In this document: positions 55,499-63,640 of the stretch, in pieces
How positions within the stretch are numbered: the first letter of the stretch is position 1
Layout of the letters: each line of letters opens with the position of its first letter
Made by a program: the position numbers and the translations under genes
Notes under the pieces: generated by a model
Databases searched by the model: none
Told to the model about the DNA's origin: nothing
Seen by the model: the letters and a program-made list of their open reading frames with translations, nothing else
NCBI GenBank assembly: GCA_000828835.1
Contig: AP014633.1
Coordinates: 1,240,001 to 1,304,000, forward strand
From: Thioploca ingrica
GTDB taxonomy: Bacteria > Pseudomonadota > Gammaproteobacteria > Beggiatoales > Beggiatoaceae
Reading direction: 5' to 3'
Length of the DNA: 64,000 nucleotides

Positions 55499-55966
55499 TC
55501 AGTCTCGAGGGTAAAAATACTTATCTAACAATTGTTCAATGGTGTAGGGACACGTTTTTGGAAAAGTAGATTCTGGTAACCCCGTTTCATCAATAGCTAG
55601 GTCTAGGGCATGGGGATAAGCGTCTATCATGGCATTCTGTAACTCTTGTTTCAAGCTAGGCACTTTTCTTAATAAATGTAGAAGTTGGGCGCGTTGCTCA
55701 ATAATAGTTTTCCGCCAACTTTTACCTTCAAAATCTTGCCATTGTGTTTCCAGCGTAGCCAGTTGAAACTGCCATTTGAGCAAGTGCGCAATCAAGATAA
55801 TAAAGCGACTTTCTAACTCTCTTAGATTGCTTTTGCCCATATCTTCTAATTCTTCAATCAAGTGTTCAATATCAATTTCATTGGTTTTACCCGCTTTTAA
55901 GAGGCTAATTTGGTTATGAATCCACGCATTGAAGTCGTGTTCATACAGTTCGGCAAATTTATTCAT
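55499..55966 (-). CDS. DUF29 protein, copy C
   Basis: 155 residues, DUF29. Its N-terminal two thirds match copy D and its C-terminal third (DAYPHALDLAIDETGLPE) matches copy E. It is thus a mosaic of its two neighbours, as expected from unequal recombination within the array. GGAGAG precedes the ATG. Confidence 0.85.
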   Translation of the reverse strand: MNKFAELYEHDFNAWIHNQISLLKAGKTNEIDIEHLIEELEDMGKSNLRELESRFIILIAHLLKWQFQLATLETQWQDFEGKSWRKTIIEQRAQLLHLLRKVPSLKQELQNAMIDAYPHALDLAIDETGLPESTFPKTCPYTIEQLLDKYFYPRD

Positions 55967-55980
55967 ACACTCTCTCCATT

Positions 55981-56430
55981 TTAAACCCGGTTTTCAGGAT
56001 AAAAATCATCATCTAACAATTGCTCAATCCTATAAGGGCATTCTTTAGGAAATATTTCAAGGGACAAGCCGGTTTCCTTAGCAGCTAAAGTAACGGCTTT
56101 AGGATAAGCTCTACCAATACCTTCATGAAGTGTATTTTTTAAACTGGGACTTTCTTCTAATTGTTCAATAATTTGAATACGTTGTTCATCAATAGAACTT
56201 TGCCAACTACCACTTTGTTTATTTGGTTGAAACTGCCATTTTAAGAGATGAGCCATTAAAATCATCAACCGACTCGTTAATTCGCGTTTATCACGTTTAG
56301 CCATGCTCTCCAATTCATCAATTAAAATATCAATATCAATTTCATTCAATTTACCTTGTTTAAGCAAAGCAATATTATGTTGAATCCAAGCGTAAAAATC
56401 TTGTTCATAGTCTCGTTCTAATGTATTCAT
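55981..56430 (-). CDS. DUF29 protein, copy B
   Basis: 149 residues, DUF29, of a second subtype (MNTLERDYEQDFYAWIQHN start). DNA from 56273 to 56480, covering the N-terminal coding part and about 50 bases of leader, is identical to 56871-57078 of copy A. A longer TTG frame to 56460 lies in the duplicated leader and is rejected; AGGTG precedes the ATG. Confidence 0.85.
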   Translation of the reverse strand: MNTLERDYEQDFYAWIQHNIALLKQGKLNEIDIDILIDELESMAKRDKRELTSRLMILMAHLLKWQFQPNKQSGSWQSSIDEQRIQIIEQLEESPSLKNTLHEGIGRAYPKAVTLAAKETGLSLEIFPKECPYRIEQLLDDDFYPENRV

Positions 56431-56527
56431 CACCTGTTCTCCGGTTAGATTGAATAACAATTACCCTTTATTTTTAATAAGTTAAATAACCATTAGCAAA
56501 TAACTCTATCTGAGTTAGAGATCGTAG

Positions 56528-56554
56528 GGTGCATAAGCGATAGCGTCATGCACC
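56528..56554. repeat. Palindrome in the DUF29 A-B gap
   Basis: GGTGCAT (56528-56534) pairs with ATGCACC (56548-56554) around AAGCGATAGCGTC. It resembles the loop sequence of the hairpin at 47687 and is of a type common as dispersed repeats. Confidence 0.5.
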
Positions 56555-56581
56555 AATTTCAATTCGGCATACCTACGCTAG

Positions 56582-57028
56582 TCACCCAGGACTGGGGTAA
56601 AAACTATCATCCAACAATTGTTCGATTGGGTAAGGACAATCTTTTGGAAAAACTTTTGAAGATAATTTGGTTTCTTTGATGGCTAACTTCAAAGCGTCAG
56701 GATAAGCTACTTTAATACTTTCAGACAGTTGGTTTCTTAGACTGGGGCTATCTTCCAAGTGTTTGCCAATTTTAAAACGTTGTTCATCAATAGAACCTTG
56801 CCAACTACCACTACGTTGTTCCGGTTGAAACTGCCATTTAAGCAAATGGGCAATTAGAATTGTTAATCGGCTCGTTAATTCGCGTTTATCACGTTTAGCC
56901 ATGCTCTCCAATTCATCAATTAAAATATCAATATCAATTTCATTCAATTTACCTTGTTTAAGCAAAGCAATATTATGTTGAATCCAAGCGTAAAAATCTT
57001 GTTCATAGTCTCGTTCTAATGTATTCAT
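56582..57028 (-). CDS. DUF29 protein, copy A
   Basis: 148 residues, DUF29, first in the array. The N-terminal part is identical at the DNA level to copy B; the C-terminal half (LEDSPSLRNQLSESIKVAYPDALKL) differs. The 121-base gap to copy B contains the repeated leader and a GGTGCAT/ATGCACC palindrome, so B may have its own promoter copy. Confidence 0.85.
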   Translation of the reverse strand: MNTLERDYEQDFYAWIQHNIALLKQGKLNEIDIDILIDELESMAKRDKRELTSRLTILIAHLLKWQFQPEQRSGSWQGSIDEQRFKIGKHLEDSPSLRNQLSESIKVAYPDALKLAIKETKLSSKVFPKDCPYPIEQLLDDSFYPSPG

Positions 57029-57235
57029 CACCTGTTCTCCGGTTAGATTGAATAACAATTACCCTTTATTTTTAATAATTCAAAAACGCAATGTCAAGCA
57101 AATCGGCTATCGCTAGACTCGTGTACTTGTGCAGTTCCTTGAGTAAGGGGTATTTATAAGTAAAAAAGGAAACTCTAACCTTTTCTAATAAAACATGTAG
57201 CGTATTATGAGACTGATGAAACAATTCAAATGTTC

Positions 57236-57439
57236 CTATAAAATGAAAAAATCAAAATCAATAGAATGCCGATGTCCTAGATGAAGTGCTAATGCAGTAC
57301 CGCCCGCTAAATAGAAAGATTCTAGCCAGGACTGTTGGACGAGTTTGTCCCACAAACGTTTCTGAGGTTCTGGTAATCCTTCAAAATGTAATTTAGGGTT
57401 CATATAAGATAAGATTCCAGTAATTTCTGGTTTTGTCAT
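57236..57439 (-). pseudogene. Truncated AbiEii-type nucleotidyltransferase
   Basis: 67 codons. LESFYLAGGTALALHLGHR then SIDFDFF is the N-terminal substrate/nucleotide motif of AbiEii/AbiGii toxins and related MNT-fold nucleotidyltransferases (GG...D.D), which in full length run to about 200-300 residues. The frame stops right after the motif. Without the remaining domain it should be inactive. It overlaps the end of the upstream small gene, the normal arrangement for this two-gene module; a shorter start at 57403 is possible. Confidence 0.78.
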
Positions 57440-57638
57440 TCAAATTTTTGCTATTATCAATCACTTCAATTAAAAACGTTTTATCAACCTGACTAAAGAG
57501 CCATTGCAAAGATGGCATATCACCATAATTCAAGATTCTTTCGCAGATAAAAAAGGCATAGTTATTCATGCTTAAATGATCAAAATCACAATCCCAGAAA
57601 TATTTTTTCAACGATTCGGGTAATAAGGTTGCTGTCAT
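57393..57638 (-). CDS. DUF6922-type small protein, partner of AbiEii-like gene
   Basis: 81 residues starting LPESLKKYFWDCDFDHLSMNNYAF, the start commonly seen in the small DUF6922-type proteins that precede AbiEii-like nucleotidyltransferases. It may be the antitoxin or a regulator. It appears complete; its 3' end overlaps the truncated partner by 47 bases. The family name is from memory of the motif and should be treated as likely, not certain. Confidence 0.65.
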   Translation of the reverse strand: MTATLLPESLKKYFWDCDFDHLSMNNYAFFICERILNYGDMPSLQWLFSQVDKTFLIEVIDNSKNLNDKTRNYWNLILYEP

Positions 57639-57713
57639 GGCATTCTCCTATGTTGGCTAAAAAAACCTCTCTTACCAGACCGGAAACATCATCAGATTCC
57701 ACAGCCAAAAAAC

Positions 57714-57739
57714 GTTGGGTTACGCTACACTAACCCAAC
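57714..57739. repeat. Palindromic repeat, 9-bp stem
   Basis: GTTGGGTTA (57714-57722) and TAACCCAAC (57731-57739) pair perfectly around CGCTACAC. It is of the same style as 42658 and 16020. Confidence 0.6.
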
Positions 57740-57833
57740 CTACGGTACTCCTCATCTGGATTTTTGGTTATAACTGTCATTAGCAATGACAGCGGATGAC
57801 GCTATTGCTTATCAAACTTACGTGTGCTAGTCT

Positions 57834-57998
57834 TATTTTGGTAAGCAATCAGTAATCTGATTACATAAATTAAAAATATCAGTAATAGCAAAATAGAATA
57901 ATTAATGTTTGGTAATATATAAATAATTTATTAATATCTATGAATATTTATAGAATATTAATATAATTATAGTGAAAGAAAGTGTAATCTTTAATAAG
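57834..57998 (-). pseudogene. Fragment of a flippase-like (LPG_synthase_TM) gene
   Basis: About 165 bases closely match the N-terminal coding part of the gene at 52569-53567 (compare 53390-53555). They encode the first two membrane segments (KITLSFTIII, NINYFILLLL-like, VFLIYVIRLLVAYQ-like) with small indels. The rest of the gene is absent; the DUF6922/AbiEii and DUF29 block lies immediately downstream. Confidence 0.8.
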
Positions 57999-58043
57999 AT
58001 GAATACTAATTCTTTAATGAACTTAAATTTCATTATTTGTATT

Positions 58044-58857
58044 TTAATATTTTCTATATATTATATACTTCATATCATTACAAATATTTTTATATTTTTC
58101 GTATAGTACTATACCTCCTTTAGGTCTGTATAGAAGATAGTCATTATTAGAAATAATTTCAAACTTATCAGCTAATAATTGCAAAATTTTATTCCATTCT
58201 ATGTGATCATCCTTCCATACATGAAGATCTCCTTCTCGCTCATAACGTGAATTTACAAAAAGTTTTATAAGAACTGTTTTAAGGAAATCATAGGTAAATA
58301 ATTCTCTTGTTTCTATTAATTGCTTTAAAAGTTTGTTTTGTTCTCTCATAATATTGCTCTAGATGTTGACTTGGGTTCCATCTGTTGTCATTAAATTCAT
58401 GGTCAATATAAATTAAGCCTTTTGATTTAGTCACTCTCATCATTTCTTGAATAACAAACAAATAATCAGGTATGTGATGTAGAACTGAATAGGTGGCTAC
58501 AATATCAAAATGGTTATCTGGGAAGGGGATTTTATGATTTTTTAGTACAACGGTATTAACTTTACCGTGGTATAAACTTTCTGTTTTTTGTAATAGAACT
58601 GATAACGATTTTTCAGAAACATCTACTGCTGTTACTAAACAACCGAAAGATAAAAATTTTAAGGTAAGATTACCTGTTCCTGAGCCGAAATCCAAAACAC
58701 TAATAATTCCATCATCTGATTTCAAGTTGTAAATCGTTTTTAACGTTTCCTGTAGTCTATTTTGTTCAATTTCATTGTATATTTCAGTATGCTTTTTATC
58801 ATAAACTTGGCTAAGTTCATCATGTATTTTTTTGTTTAATAAAATTTTTGAACTCAT
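58044..58857 (-). pseudogene. Frameshifted class I SAM methyltransferase
   Basis: Two overlapping frames together make one roughly 265-residue enzyme. Frame 1 (58288-58857, 189 codons) holds SAM motif I (LDFGSGTGNLTL), VTAVDVSEKSL and the motif IV region FDIVATYSVLHH. Frame 2 (58044-58349, 101 codons) supplies a C-terminal domain (LLYRPKGGIVLYEKY). The switch must occur in 58288-58349, near A-rich runs (GAGAACAAAACAAAC on the minus strand). One base of indel restores a single protein. A sequencing error, a true mutation or programmed slippage would all look like this. It lies 10 bases after a glycosyltransferase gene. Confidence 0.75.
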
Positions 58858-58867
58858 TATTAATTAC

Positions 58868-59953
58868 CTATTTTTTATATCTCGTTAATAATAAGTATAA
58901 TTGTTTTAATTTGGGTAAGTAACTTGAGATAGAAAAATTTTGAGAACTGTTATAAGCATTATAAATAATCTTTTTTTGTAATTCATTATCTTTTACTAAA
59001 AATTCTATCTTATTAATTAAATCTTGCACATTATTGGATTTAAAGAAGATACCATTGTACCCATCGGTAATCAATTCTTTAAAAGAATCAATATCAGAAG
59101 CAATAACCGGAACACCCGCTAATTGAGCTTCAATTACAACCACTCCCATAGGTTCCCATAAAGATGGAATCACTAAACAATCTAATTTTGAATAAAACTG
59201 AGATACATTTTGAATGTACCCTAAGTAATTAATTTTATCTGACCTATTTAGTTGCTTGATTGTATCAATTACTATTGATTTTTGAGGACCATCACCAGCT
59301 ATCAAGAATATTATATTGTCGTGTTTTTTTACTATTTTCTCAGCAGCTTGTAAATAAATTTTAACACTTTTTCTTTCAATTAATCTTCCGATAAAACCAA
59401 CATAAAAGACATTTGAGCTTGTTTGACTTTTTTTCAGTGATTTTAAATGAATGGGATTATATAATACATTTATTTTGTTGTATTCAATATTAGTCCTAGT
59501 AATTAATTTATTTTTTGTTGTTTCAGATACGGCTATAAATAGGTCGACTTTATTTTTAGCGAATTGTAAAAATAATATAAATAATTTATCTTCTAACAAA
59601 TTATCAGAGTCACTACCAAAAATTTGCCCATGTTCATGAAAAATTAATTTTATCTTTGAACAACAAAAAGTTTTTACTAGCCATCCAAATCCTTGTGAAC
59701 GAAAAAGATGACAATGCAAAATGTCTATTTTTTCACGTTTTATGATTTGTCGAATTTTAAGAAGGGGTAAAAACGAATACTTTGAAGAACTATTATAAAG
59801 AGTTATATTGGGATGAGAAATAGTGATTATTCTTTCAGTTCTACGCAATGCTAGCAGGAAAATATCATTACTATGATCCTGTTCAAAAATGCTTTTTACT
59901 ACAGTTTGTGCTCCTCCGAAATCTAGGGAGTCAATTAAATGGAGAATTTTCAT
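58868..59953 (-). CDS. Glycosyltransferase family 4
   Basis: A 361-residue GT-B glycosyltransferase. The acceptor half starts LHLIDSLDFGGAQTVVKS; the donor half has GFIGRLIERKSV, LIAGDGPQ, LGYIQNVSQFY and the E-x7-E motif EPMGVVVIE. It transfers a sugar from a nucleotide donor to a lipid-linked acceptor at the cytoplasmic face. It is the first gene of a GT - methyltransferase - flippase-like unit now broken by insertions. Start choice is normal. Confidence 0.92.
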   Translation of the reverse strand: MKILHLIDSLDFGGAQTVVKSIFEQDHSNDIFLLALRRTERIITISHPNITLYNSSSKYSFLPLLKIRQIIKREKIDILHCHLFRSQGFGWLVKTFCCSKIKLIFHEHGQIFGSDSDNLLEDKLFILFLQFAKNKVDLFIAVSETTKNKLITRTNIEYNKINVLYNPIHLKSLKKSQTSSNVFYVGFIGRLIERKSVKIYLQAAEKIVKKHDNIIFLIAGDGPQKSIVIDTIKQLNRSDKINYLGYIQNVSQFYSKLDCLVIPSLWEPMGVVVIEAQLAGVPVIASDIDSFKELITDGYNGIFFKSNNVQDLINKIEFLVKDNELQKKIIYNAYNSSQNFSISSYLPKLKQLYLLLTRYKK

Positions 59954-60104
59954 CTTTTTATTGTCATTAAGAAAATAAATTTATTATGGCAATCAAGCTT
60001 ATCAAGGTCAATTCATAACGAATGCACCCTTTAGGGACACTACCCAAATTTTTTTTATGGAAATATTCCACGTTCATTACGGACTGCCAGTTGTAATCGC
60101 ATAA

Positions 60105-60497
60105 CTAACTAGTGAATTGCAACTTACACTGTTCAAAGAGATAGTTAAGCACACCACCTAATTTATCTAATTCCTTTATAACATATAAATCGCTATTTTT
60201 GATAAACCGCTGTCCAATTAGTTTGCCAAATTCCCAGATTTCTCCATTAGATACTATCCCAAATAGAGTCTGCTCAAAATTATTACCATTCAATTTTTGG
60301 GCAGCCACTAATTCGGCTAAACATTGTCCCCACCCTTCAGTAAAATTATCTTTTTTGGCTTTCACAACCATCAAATAGGGCTGTTCAAACACTAATTTGC
60401 CTAAAGGAGACTTTTTTCTTGTACCACACGGCGAATTCAGATTCAGCAATTTGCTGAATCTTATCAAACTCGCTAATGTAGGTTTCTAAAAAGAGTT
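60105..60497 (-). pseudogene. Degenerate PD-(D/E)XK-like protein, copy 1
   Basis: The readable part (60105-60467, TTG start) closely matches the gene at the right edge of the window over its last 100 residues (SPLGKLVFEQPYLMVV...). Two defects suggest it is dead: the upstream PD motif (GVPDYLI in the other copy) is missing, and the EAK of VVEAKKDNF is changed to KAK, removing the catalytic glutamate. Upstream, another frame reads like the lost N-terminus (LFLETYISEFDKIQQIAESEF), so there is also a frameshift. Confidence 0.75.
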
Positions 60498-60499
60498 TT

Positions 60500-60619
60500 T
60501 CAAACAATATCTTCTTGAATAGGAACTAATTCTGCATATACCTCTTCGACCAACTCTCTAAAACCAAGTGTTAATGCGGCATCAAATAGATCTTTGTGGA
60601 TTTTAGGGTTTTTCGCCAT
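60500..60619 (-). CDS. Short ORF, conserved fragment
   Basis: A 39-codon ORF starting at the ATG at 60619 (MAKNPKIHKDLFDAALTLGF, then RELVEEVYAELVPIQEDIV). Part of it recurs in degenerate form at 61571-61609 (33 of 39 bases identical, minus-strand reading LFDVALTLGFRKL). The recurrence suggests a real but unidentified small protein or the start of a longer gene that is now broken. The stop overlaps the start of the degenerate PD-(D/E)XK remnant. Confidence 0.45.
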   Translation of the reverse strand: MAKNPKIHKDLFDAALTLGFRELVEEVYAELVPIQEDIV

Positions 60620-60693
60620 TTTTATACCATTTAGTTAGAACGAACCACGACATACAATACTCATTTCACAGAATAGAAACAAAGAATCTTTTC

Positions 60694-61182
60694 TCAAAAA
60701 TTTTCATCTACTTGGGACAACACGGTTTGATATAATTCAACACTCATGTGAAATCCAGTATTAACAAGTTGGTCTAACAACGGTTTTACTTGACTAATCA
60801 ATCCCTGTTTCTTTGCAATTACCAACAAACCCAAAGTGCCGATTAATTGTATTTCATGTTTTTTAGAAAGTTGGCGACCTTTGGCTTCATCCATTAACAA
60901 CAAATCTGCTTTTGATTCTAAAGTCAGCACAATAGCCTCACTTTCTCCTGCATCAAGACGTTCTCGTAGCAACTCTACTGCGAGTCTATTAATTACTGTT
61001 TGTACAGTAATCCAACTTGCTAACGCAACTTCTTCTGCACCAATCGCGCCTTGTCCGTGAACAACAACCTCACGTTGTACTGCTTCTGGAATCACAATTG
61101 TGCCATATAATTCCTTTAACAGACATAGTTTTCCTATCTTAGATAAAGTAATTAAGGGTCCTGCATTGGAAATAACATTCAC
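60694..61182 (-). CDS. DUF3368 PIN-like toxin
   Basis: 162 residues of the DUF3368 family, a PIN-domain relative. VISNAGPLITLSKIGKL is the first acidic strand (D replaced by N, as usual in this family), DAGESEAIVLTLE gives the central acidic pair, and LLMDEAKGRQLSKK the third aspartate. PIN-like toxins cut RNA. Its start overlaps the stop of the upstream UPF0175 gene by 4 bases, the standard antitoxin-toxin coupling of this pair. Length is complete. Confidence 0.85.
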   Translation of the reverse strand: MNVISNAGPLITLSKIGKLCLLKELYGTIVIPEAVQREVVVHGQGAIGAEEVALASWITVQTVINRLAVELLRERLDAGESEAIVLTLESKADLLLMDEAKGRQLSKKHEIQLIGTLGLLVIAKKQGLISQVKPLLDQLVNTGFHMSVELYQTVLSQVDENF

Positions 61183-61508
61183 AGCAATTCTTTTTTCAGT
61201 AGTGCATCAGCCTGTGAAATTTGTTCGGACAACTCTGCTGGTGATTCAGAAAAATAGTCAATATTATTTTGTTTTAACAGGGTGATAAATGCAAATCTTG
61301 GCATATCTAGTAATTCGGCGGCTTTACCGGTTGAAAGTAATCCTTCTCGAAATAATTCTAACACGATTAACTCTTTAAGTTTCGATGGTAAACTCATTTG
61401 ATGAATGTTCATAATACTTAACAAATCAGTCGGTAAAGGTAAATTGACCGTGATAATATTTACCGAATGAGTAGAATGAACTTCAGTTTTTCTCGCTTCC
61501 TTTTGCAT
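61179..61508 (-). CDS. UPF0175 antitoxin
   Basis: About 109 residues. The UPF0175 core LKELIVLELFREGLLSTGKAAELLDMPRFAF contains a helix-turn-helix-like segment, which both neutralises the DUF3368 toxin and probably binds its own promoter. The longest frame begins with a TTG at 61526; the ATG at 61508, with AGGG upstream, is preferred. The N-terminal 40 residues are more variable. Confidence 0.85.
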   Translation of the reverse strand: MQKEARKTEVHSTHSVNIITVNLPLPTDLLSIMNIHQMSLPSKLKELIVLELFREGLLSTGKAAELLDMPRFAFITLLKQNNIDYFSESPAELSEQISQADALLKKELL

Positions 61509-61570
61509 AATTGTGCCCTGCCGCAATGATGGGAATATGACAACATTATTTGCTTATATTATGTTGCCAA

Positions 61571-61609
61571 CAATTTTCTAAAGCCTAGTGTTAAAGCGAC
61601 ATCAAATAG
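61571..61609 (-). pseudogene. Remnant related to the short ORF at 60500-60619
   Basis: 39 bases matching 60551-60589 at 33 positions, readable as LFDVALTLGFRKL on the minus strand. It is flanked by unrelated sequence and has no intact frame, so it is a fossil of another copy. Confidence 0.6.
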
Positions 61610-61674
61610 GTATTGCTGTCAGATATTTTAGGTCACGATAACTGATTATAATGTTTTAATTTTCTCGTGTTTGC

Positions 61675-62013
61675 TCATTTCCCAATTTCTTTTAAAAATT
61701 CTTTTTCGAGTTTTAGCAATTCTCTACTTCTGTCTTTTATCTTTTTTGCTGGATTACCGACGTATATACTCCACTCCTCAGTTGACTTTCTTACAAGTGA
61801 CATAGCTCCAATAGATGTACCCTCTCGCAATTCAACCCCGGGCATAATGATAGAACCTGTGCCTACGATAGTATGCCTTCTTATATAAATGGTCGCTTTT
61901 GTCTCATTTTTATATTTCTTAGGAATATTCGGATTAGTCATGGTTTTCCCACTCGCTCCTGCGGCGCAAACCTTTAAACCAACTCTTGATGTATCTCTAT
62001 CAATAGGGTGCAT
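61675..62013 (-). pseudogene. 5'-truncated hexapeptide-repeat acetyltransferase
   Basis: 112 codons covering only the C-terminal part of a WbbJ/left-handed beta-helix O-acetyltransferase. TMTNPNIPKKYK, HTIVGTGSIIMPGVELREG, IGAMSLVRKSTEEW and YVGNPAKKI are the late hexapeptide turns and C-terminal helix. Normal members have about 90-120 more residues with the first turns and active-site region. The truncation point lies exactly at the stop of the adjacent Rpn-type gene (62014), suggesting that the Rpn gene arrived by replacement. Likely part of the old glycan cluster. Confidence 0.82.
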
Positions 62014-62868
62014 TTACAAAGATTTTATCTGCTCAATGCTTAATCCAGTGATATCCGCAATGTCTTCGGTGGAAAAGTTTTTCTGCTTCATTTTTCGGGC
62101 ATTTTCTAGCATCGTCGCTTTAACTCCCTGTTCTACTCCATCACTAAACGCCGTATCGATGACATTTTTCAAATCGCGATAGACCTTTAAACTTTCTTCA
62201 TATTCAACATATTCGGTATCTGAATAATTTGCAAGCTCTGCTTGTTCAAATAGCTTTTGAAAGATTTTTTCTTGCAGTTTGCTCGGTCTATCGGTTAAAT
62301 CTTCTAAGTTTCTCAGCACATATAACCACTTGTCAAAGTGAGTTTCTAACTCCGCTTCGGTTTTTTTGAACTTGGGCATTTCCAGATAGATGTAAGTTAG
62401 TTTGTTATAGAAGATTTTTTGGGTTTGTTTATCAAATAATTGCACTTCATGATGAAAAACGTGATTGTCGTCTTTATCTTCATCAAATACAAAATCTAGA
62501 ATACCAATGGTATACACAGCAGTCAGTTGAAATTTCCATTCGCCTTTTTCAGCTTGTTGTTGAATCGGAAAAGTGGAGTAGTAAATACTGCGTTCTTTGA
62601 AGTAGTTTTGTTTCGCTTTTTGAATCTCGACAATGAATTTTTCACCCATTTCGTTTTCGCAGTAAATATCAAAAATCGCTTTTCTATCAACAATACGCGG
62701 CGGTAATTGTTCTTTTTGTAGATAAATCAGTTCGACAATTTCTCCGGTTTCTTTGCCCAAGAGGGTGTTGAGAAAATCAATGAGTAGGTCTTTGTTAGGT
62801 TCAGTGCCAAACAATTTTTTAAAGCCAAAATCAGTGAAAGGACTAATGTATCTATCTTTAATACGCAT
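62014..62868 (-). CDS. Rpn-family PD-(D/E)XK nuclease/putative transposase
   Basis: 284 residues of the PDDEXK_2 branch. The start ISPFTDFGFKKLFGTEPNKDLLIDFLN is the hallmark; the catalytic motif appears as FDIYCENEMGEKFIVEIQKAK (D, then ExQ as is usual in this branch). A C-terminal helix-turn-helix-like tail (MKQKNFSTEDIADITGLSIEQI) is typical. It is a different branch from the 51-kb Rpn gene. It is intact and lies directly against the truncated acetyltransferase. Confidence 0.88.
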   Translation of the reverse strand: MRIKDRYISPFTDFGFKKLFGTEPNKDLLIDFLNTLLGKETGEIVELIYLQKEQLPPRIVDRKAIFDIYCENEMGEKFIVEIQKAKQNYFKERSIYYSTFPIQQQAEKGEWKFQLTAVYTIGILDFVFDEDKDDNHVFHHEVQLFDKQTQKIFYNKLTYIYLEMPKFKKTEAELETHFDKWLYVLRNLEDLTDRPSKLQEKIFQKLFEQAELANYSDTEYVEYEESLKVYRDLKNVIDTAFSDGVEQGVKATMLENARKMKQKNFSTEDIADITGLSIEQIKSL

Positions 62869-62905
62869 GATGACAATTCATCAGTGTTATGCCCAATTGT
62901 TACTG

Positions 62906-63574
62906 TTAGTTGCTAGCGGGATTGACATATTTAGAAACAATTCCTTTCAGGATCTTGGCAATCGTTTCGGCATCGTATTGTTCAGCATATTGTCTGGAAG
63001 ATTCAATTTGCATACTCGGTCGATCAGCCATCATTCCATTCACTTCGGCACGAATAAAACTCCAACTATCTGCAATCGTATAGCAACCAAAAATCTCTTG
63101 AGGTTCTTCTGGGTTATTTTCCCAATTTAAGTGAGCGGCTACCAATAGTTGTCCATACAGTTGATAGACGGGATTTTGTGCTTCTAATCCCCGTTTAGCT
63201 TCGACAACGATTAAATAAGGTGTTTCGATAAACCCAGAAACGCATTTACCCAAAACACCGTCGGCAATCCCTTCAATCTCAAATTGAGGATAAGTTGCAC
63301 GCATGGCGACACCTGCCCAGGCTTCAATGTTACCTTGTTCTGCTAACAATAACAGAGGGTAAATGCCTCTCGCCCAAATGGTTGCCTCATTCATCAGTAA
63401 CGTCCGATGGTTCAAAAGTCGTAACCGAAGTCGTTGCAATTCTTGTTGCTCCGTTTCGCTAAGGGAAATGGCTTCCACGTTTAGCCAGTCATAATCAGCA
63501 ATCCCATATTCATTTAGATTAACCCATTGTTTTAAAATAGGTAACGAGAGAGTTGAGAGAATTAATTTTTCCAT
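62906..63574 (-). CDS. PD-(D/E)XK-like protein of unknown function
   Basis: 222 residues. An N-terminal helical part (LSETEQQELQRLRLRLL) precedes a nuclease-like core: GIADGVLG, then YLIVVEAKRG, i.e. D...ExK with the spacing of restriction-endonuclease-like folds. The same core arrangement (PDYLI ... VVEAKK) occurs in the neighbouring genes at 60.1 and 63.6 kb, so these are paralogues. GAAGAAATT precedes the ATG. A nuclease role is inferred from three residues only. Confidence 0.65.
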   Translation of the reverse strand: MEKLILSTLSLPILKQWVNLNEYGIADYDWLNVEAISLSETEQQELQRLRLRLLNHRTLLMNEATIWARGIYPLLLLAEQGNIEAWAGVAMRATYPQFEIEGIADGVLGKCVSGFIETPYLIVVEAKRGLEAQNPVYQLYGQLLVAAHLNWENNPEEPQEIFGCYTIADSWSFIRAEVNGMMADRPSMQIESSRQYAEQYDAETIAKILKGIVSKYVNPASN

Positions 63575-63640
63575 AATTTCTTCATTTTTTTGTTGGTGGA
63601 GATATTCGGTATCTCATTATGGACTGCCCATTAGCGTGGT

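Larger units (their letters stand above)
56273..57078. repeat. Identical 208-bp direct repeat (56273-56480 and 56871-57078)
   Basis: The two segments are offset by exactly 598 bases and identical by eye over 208 bases. They cover the start of DUF29 copies A and B plus their upstream leader. Such identity amid diverged downstream halves means a very recent duplication or gene conversion. Confidence 0.85.
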
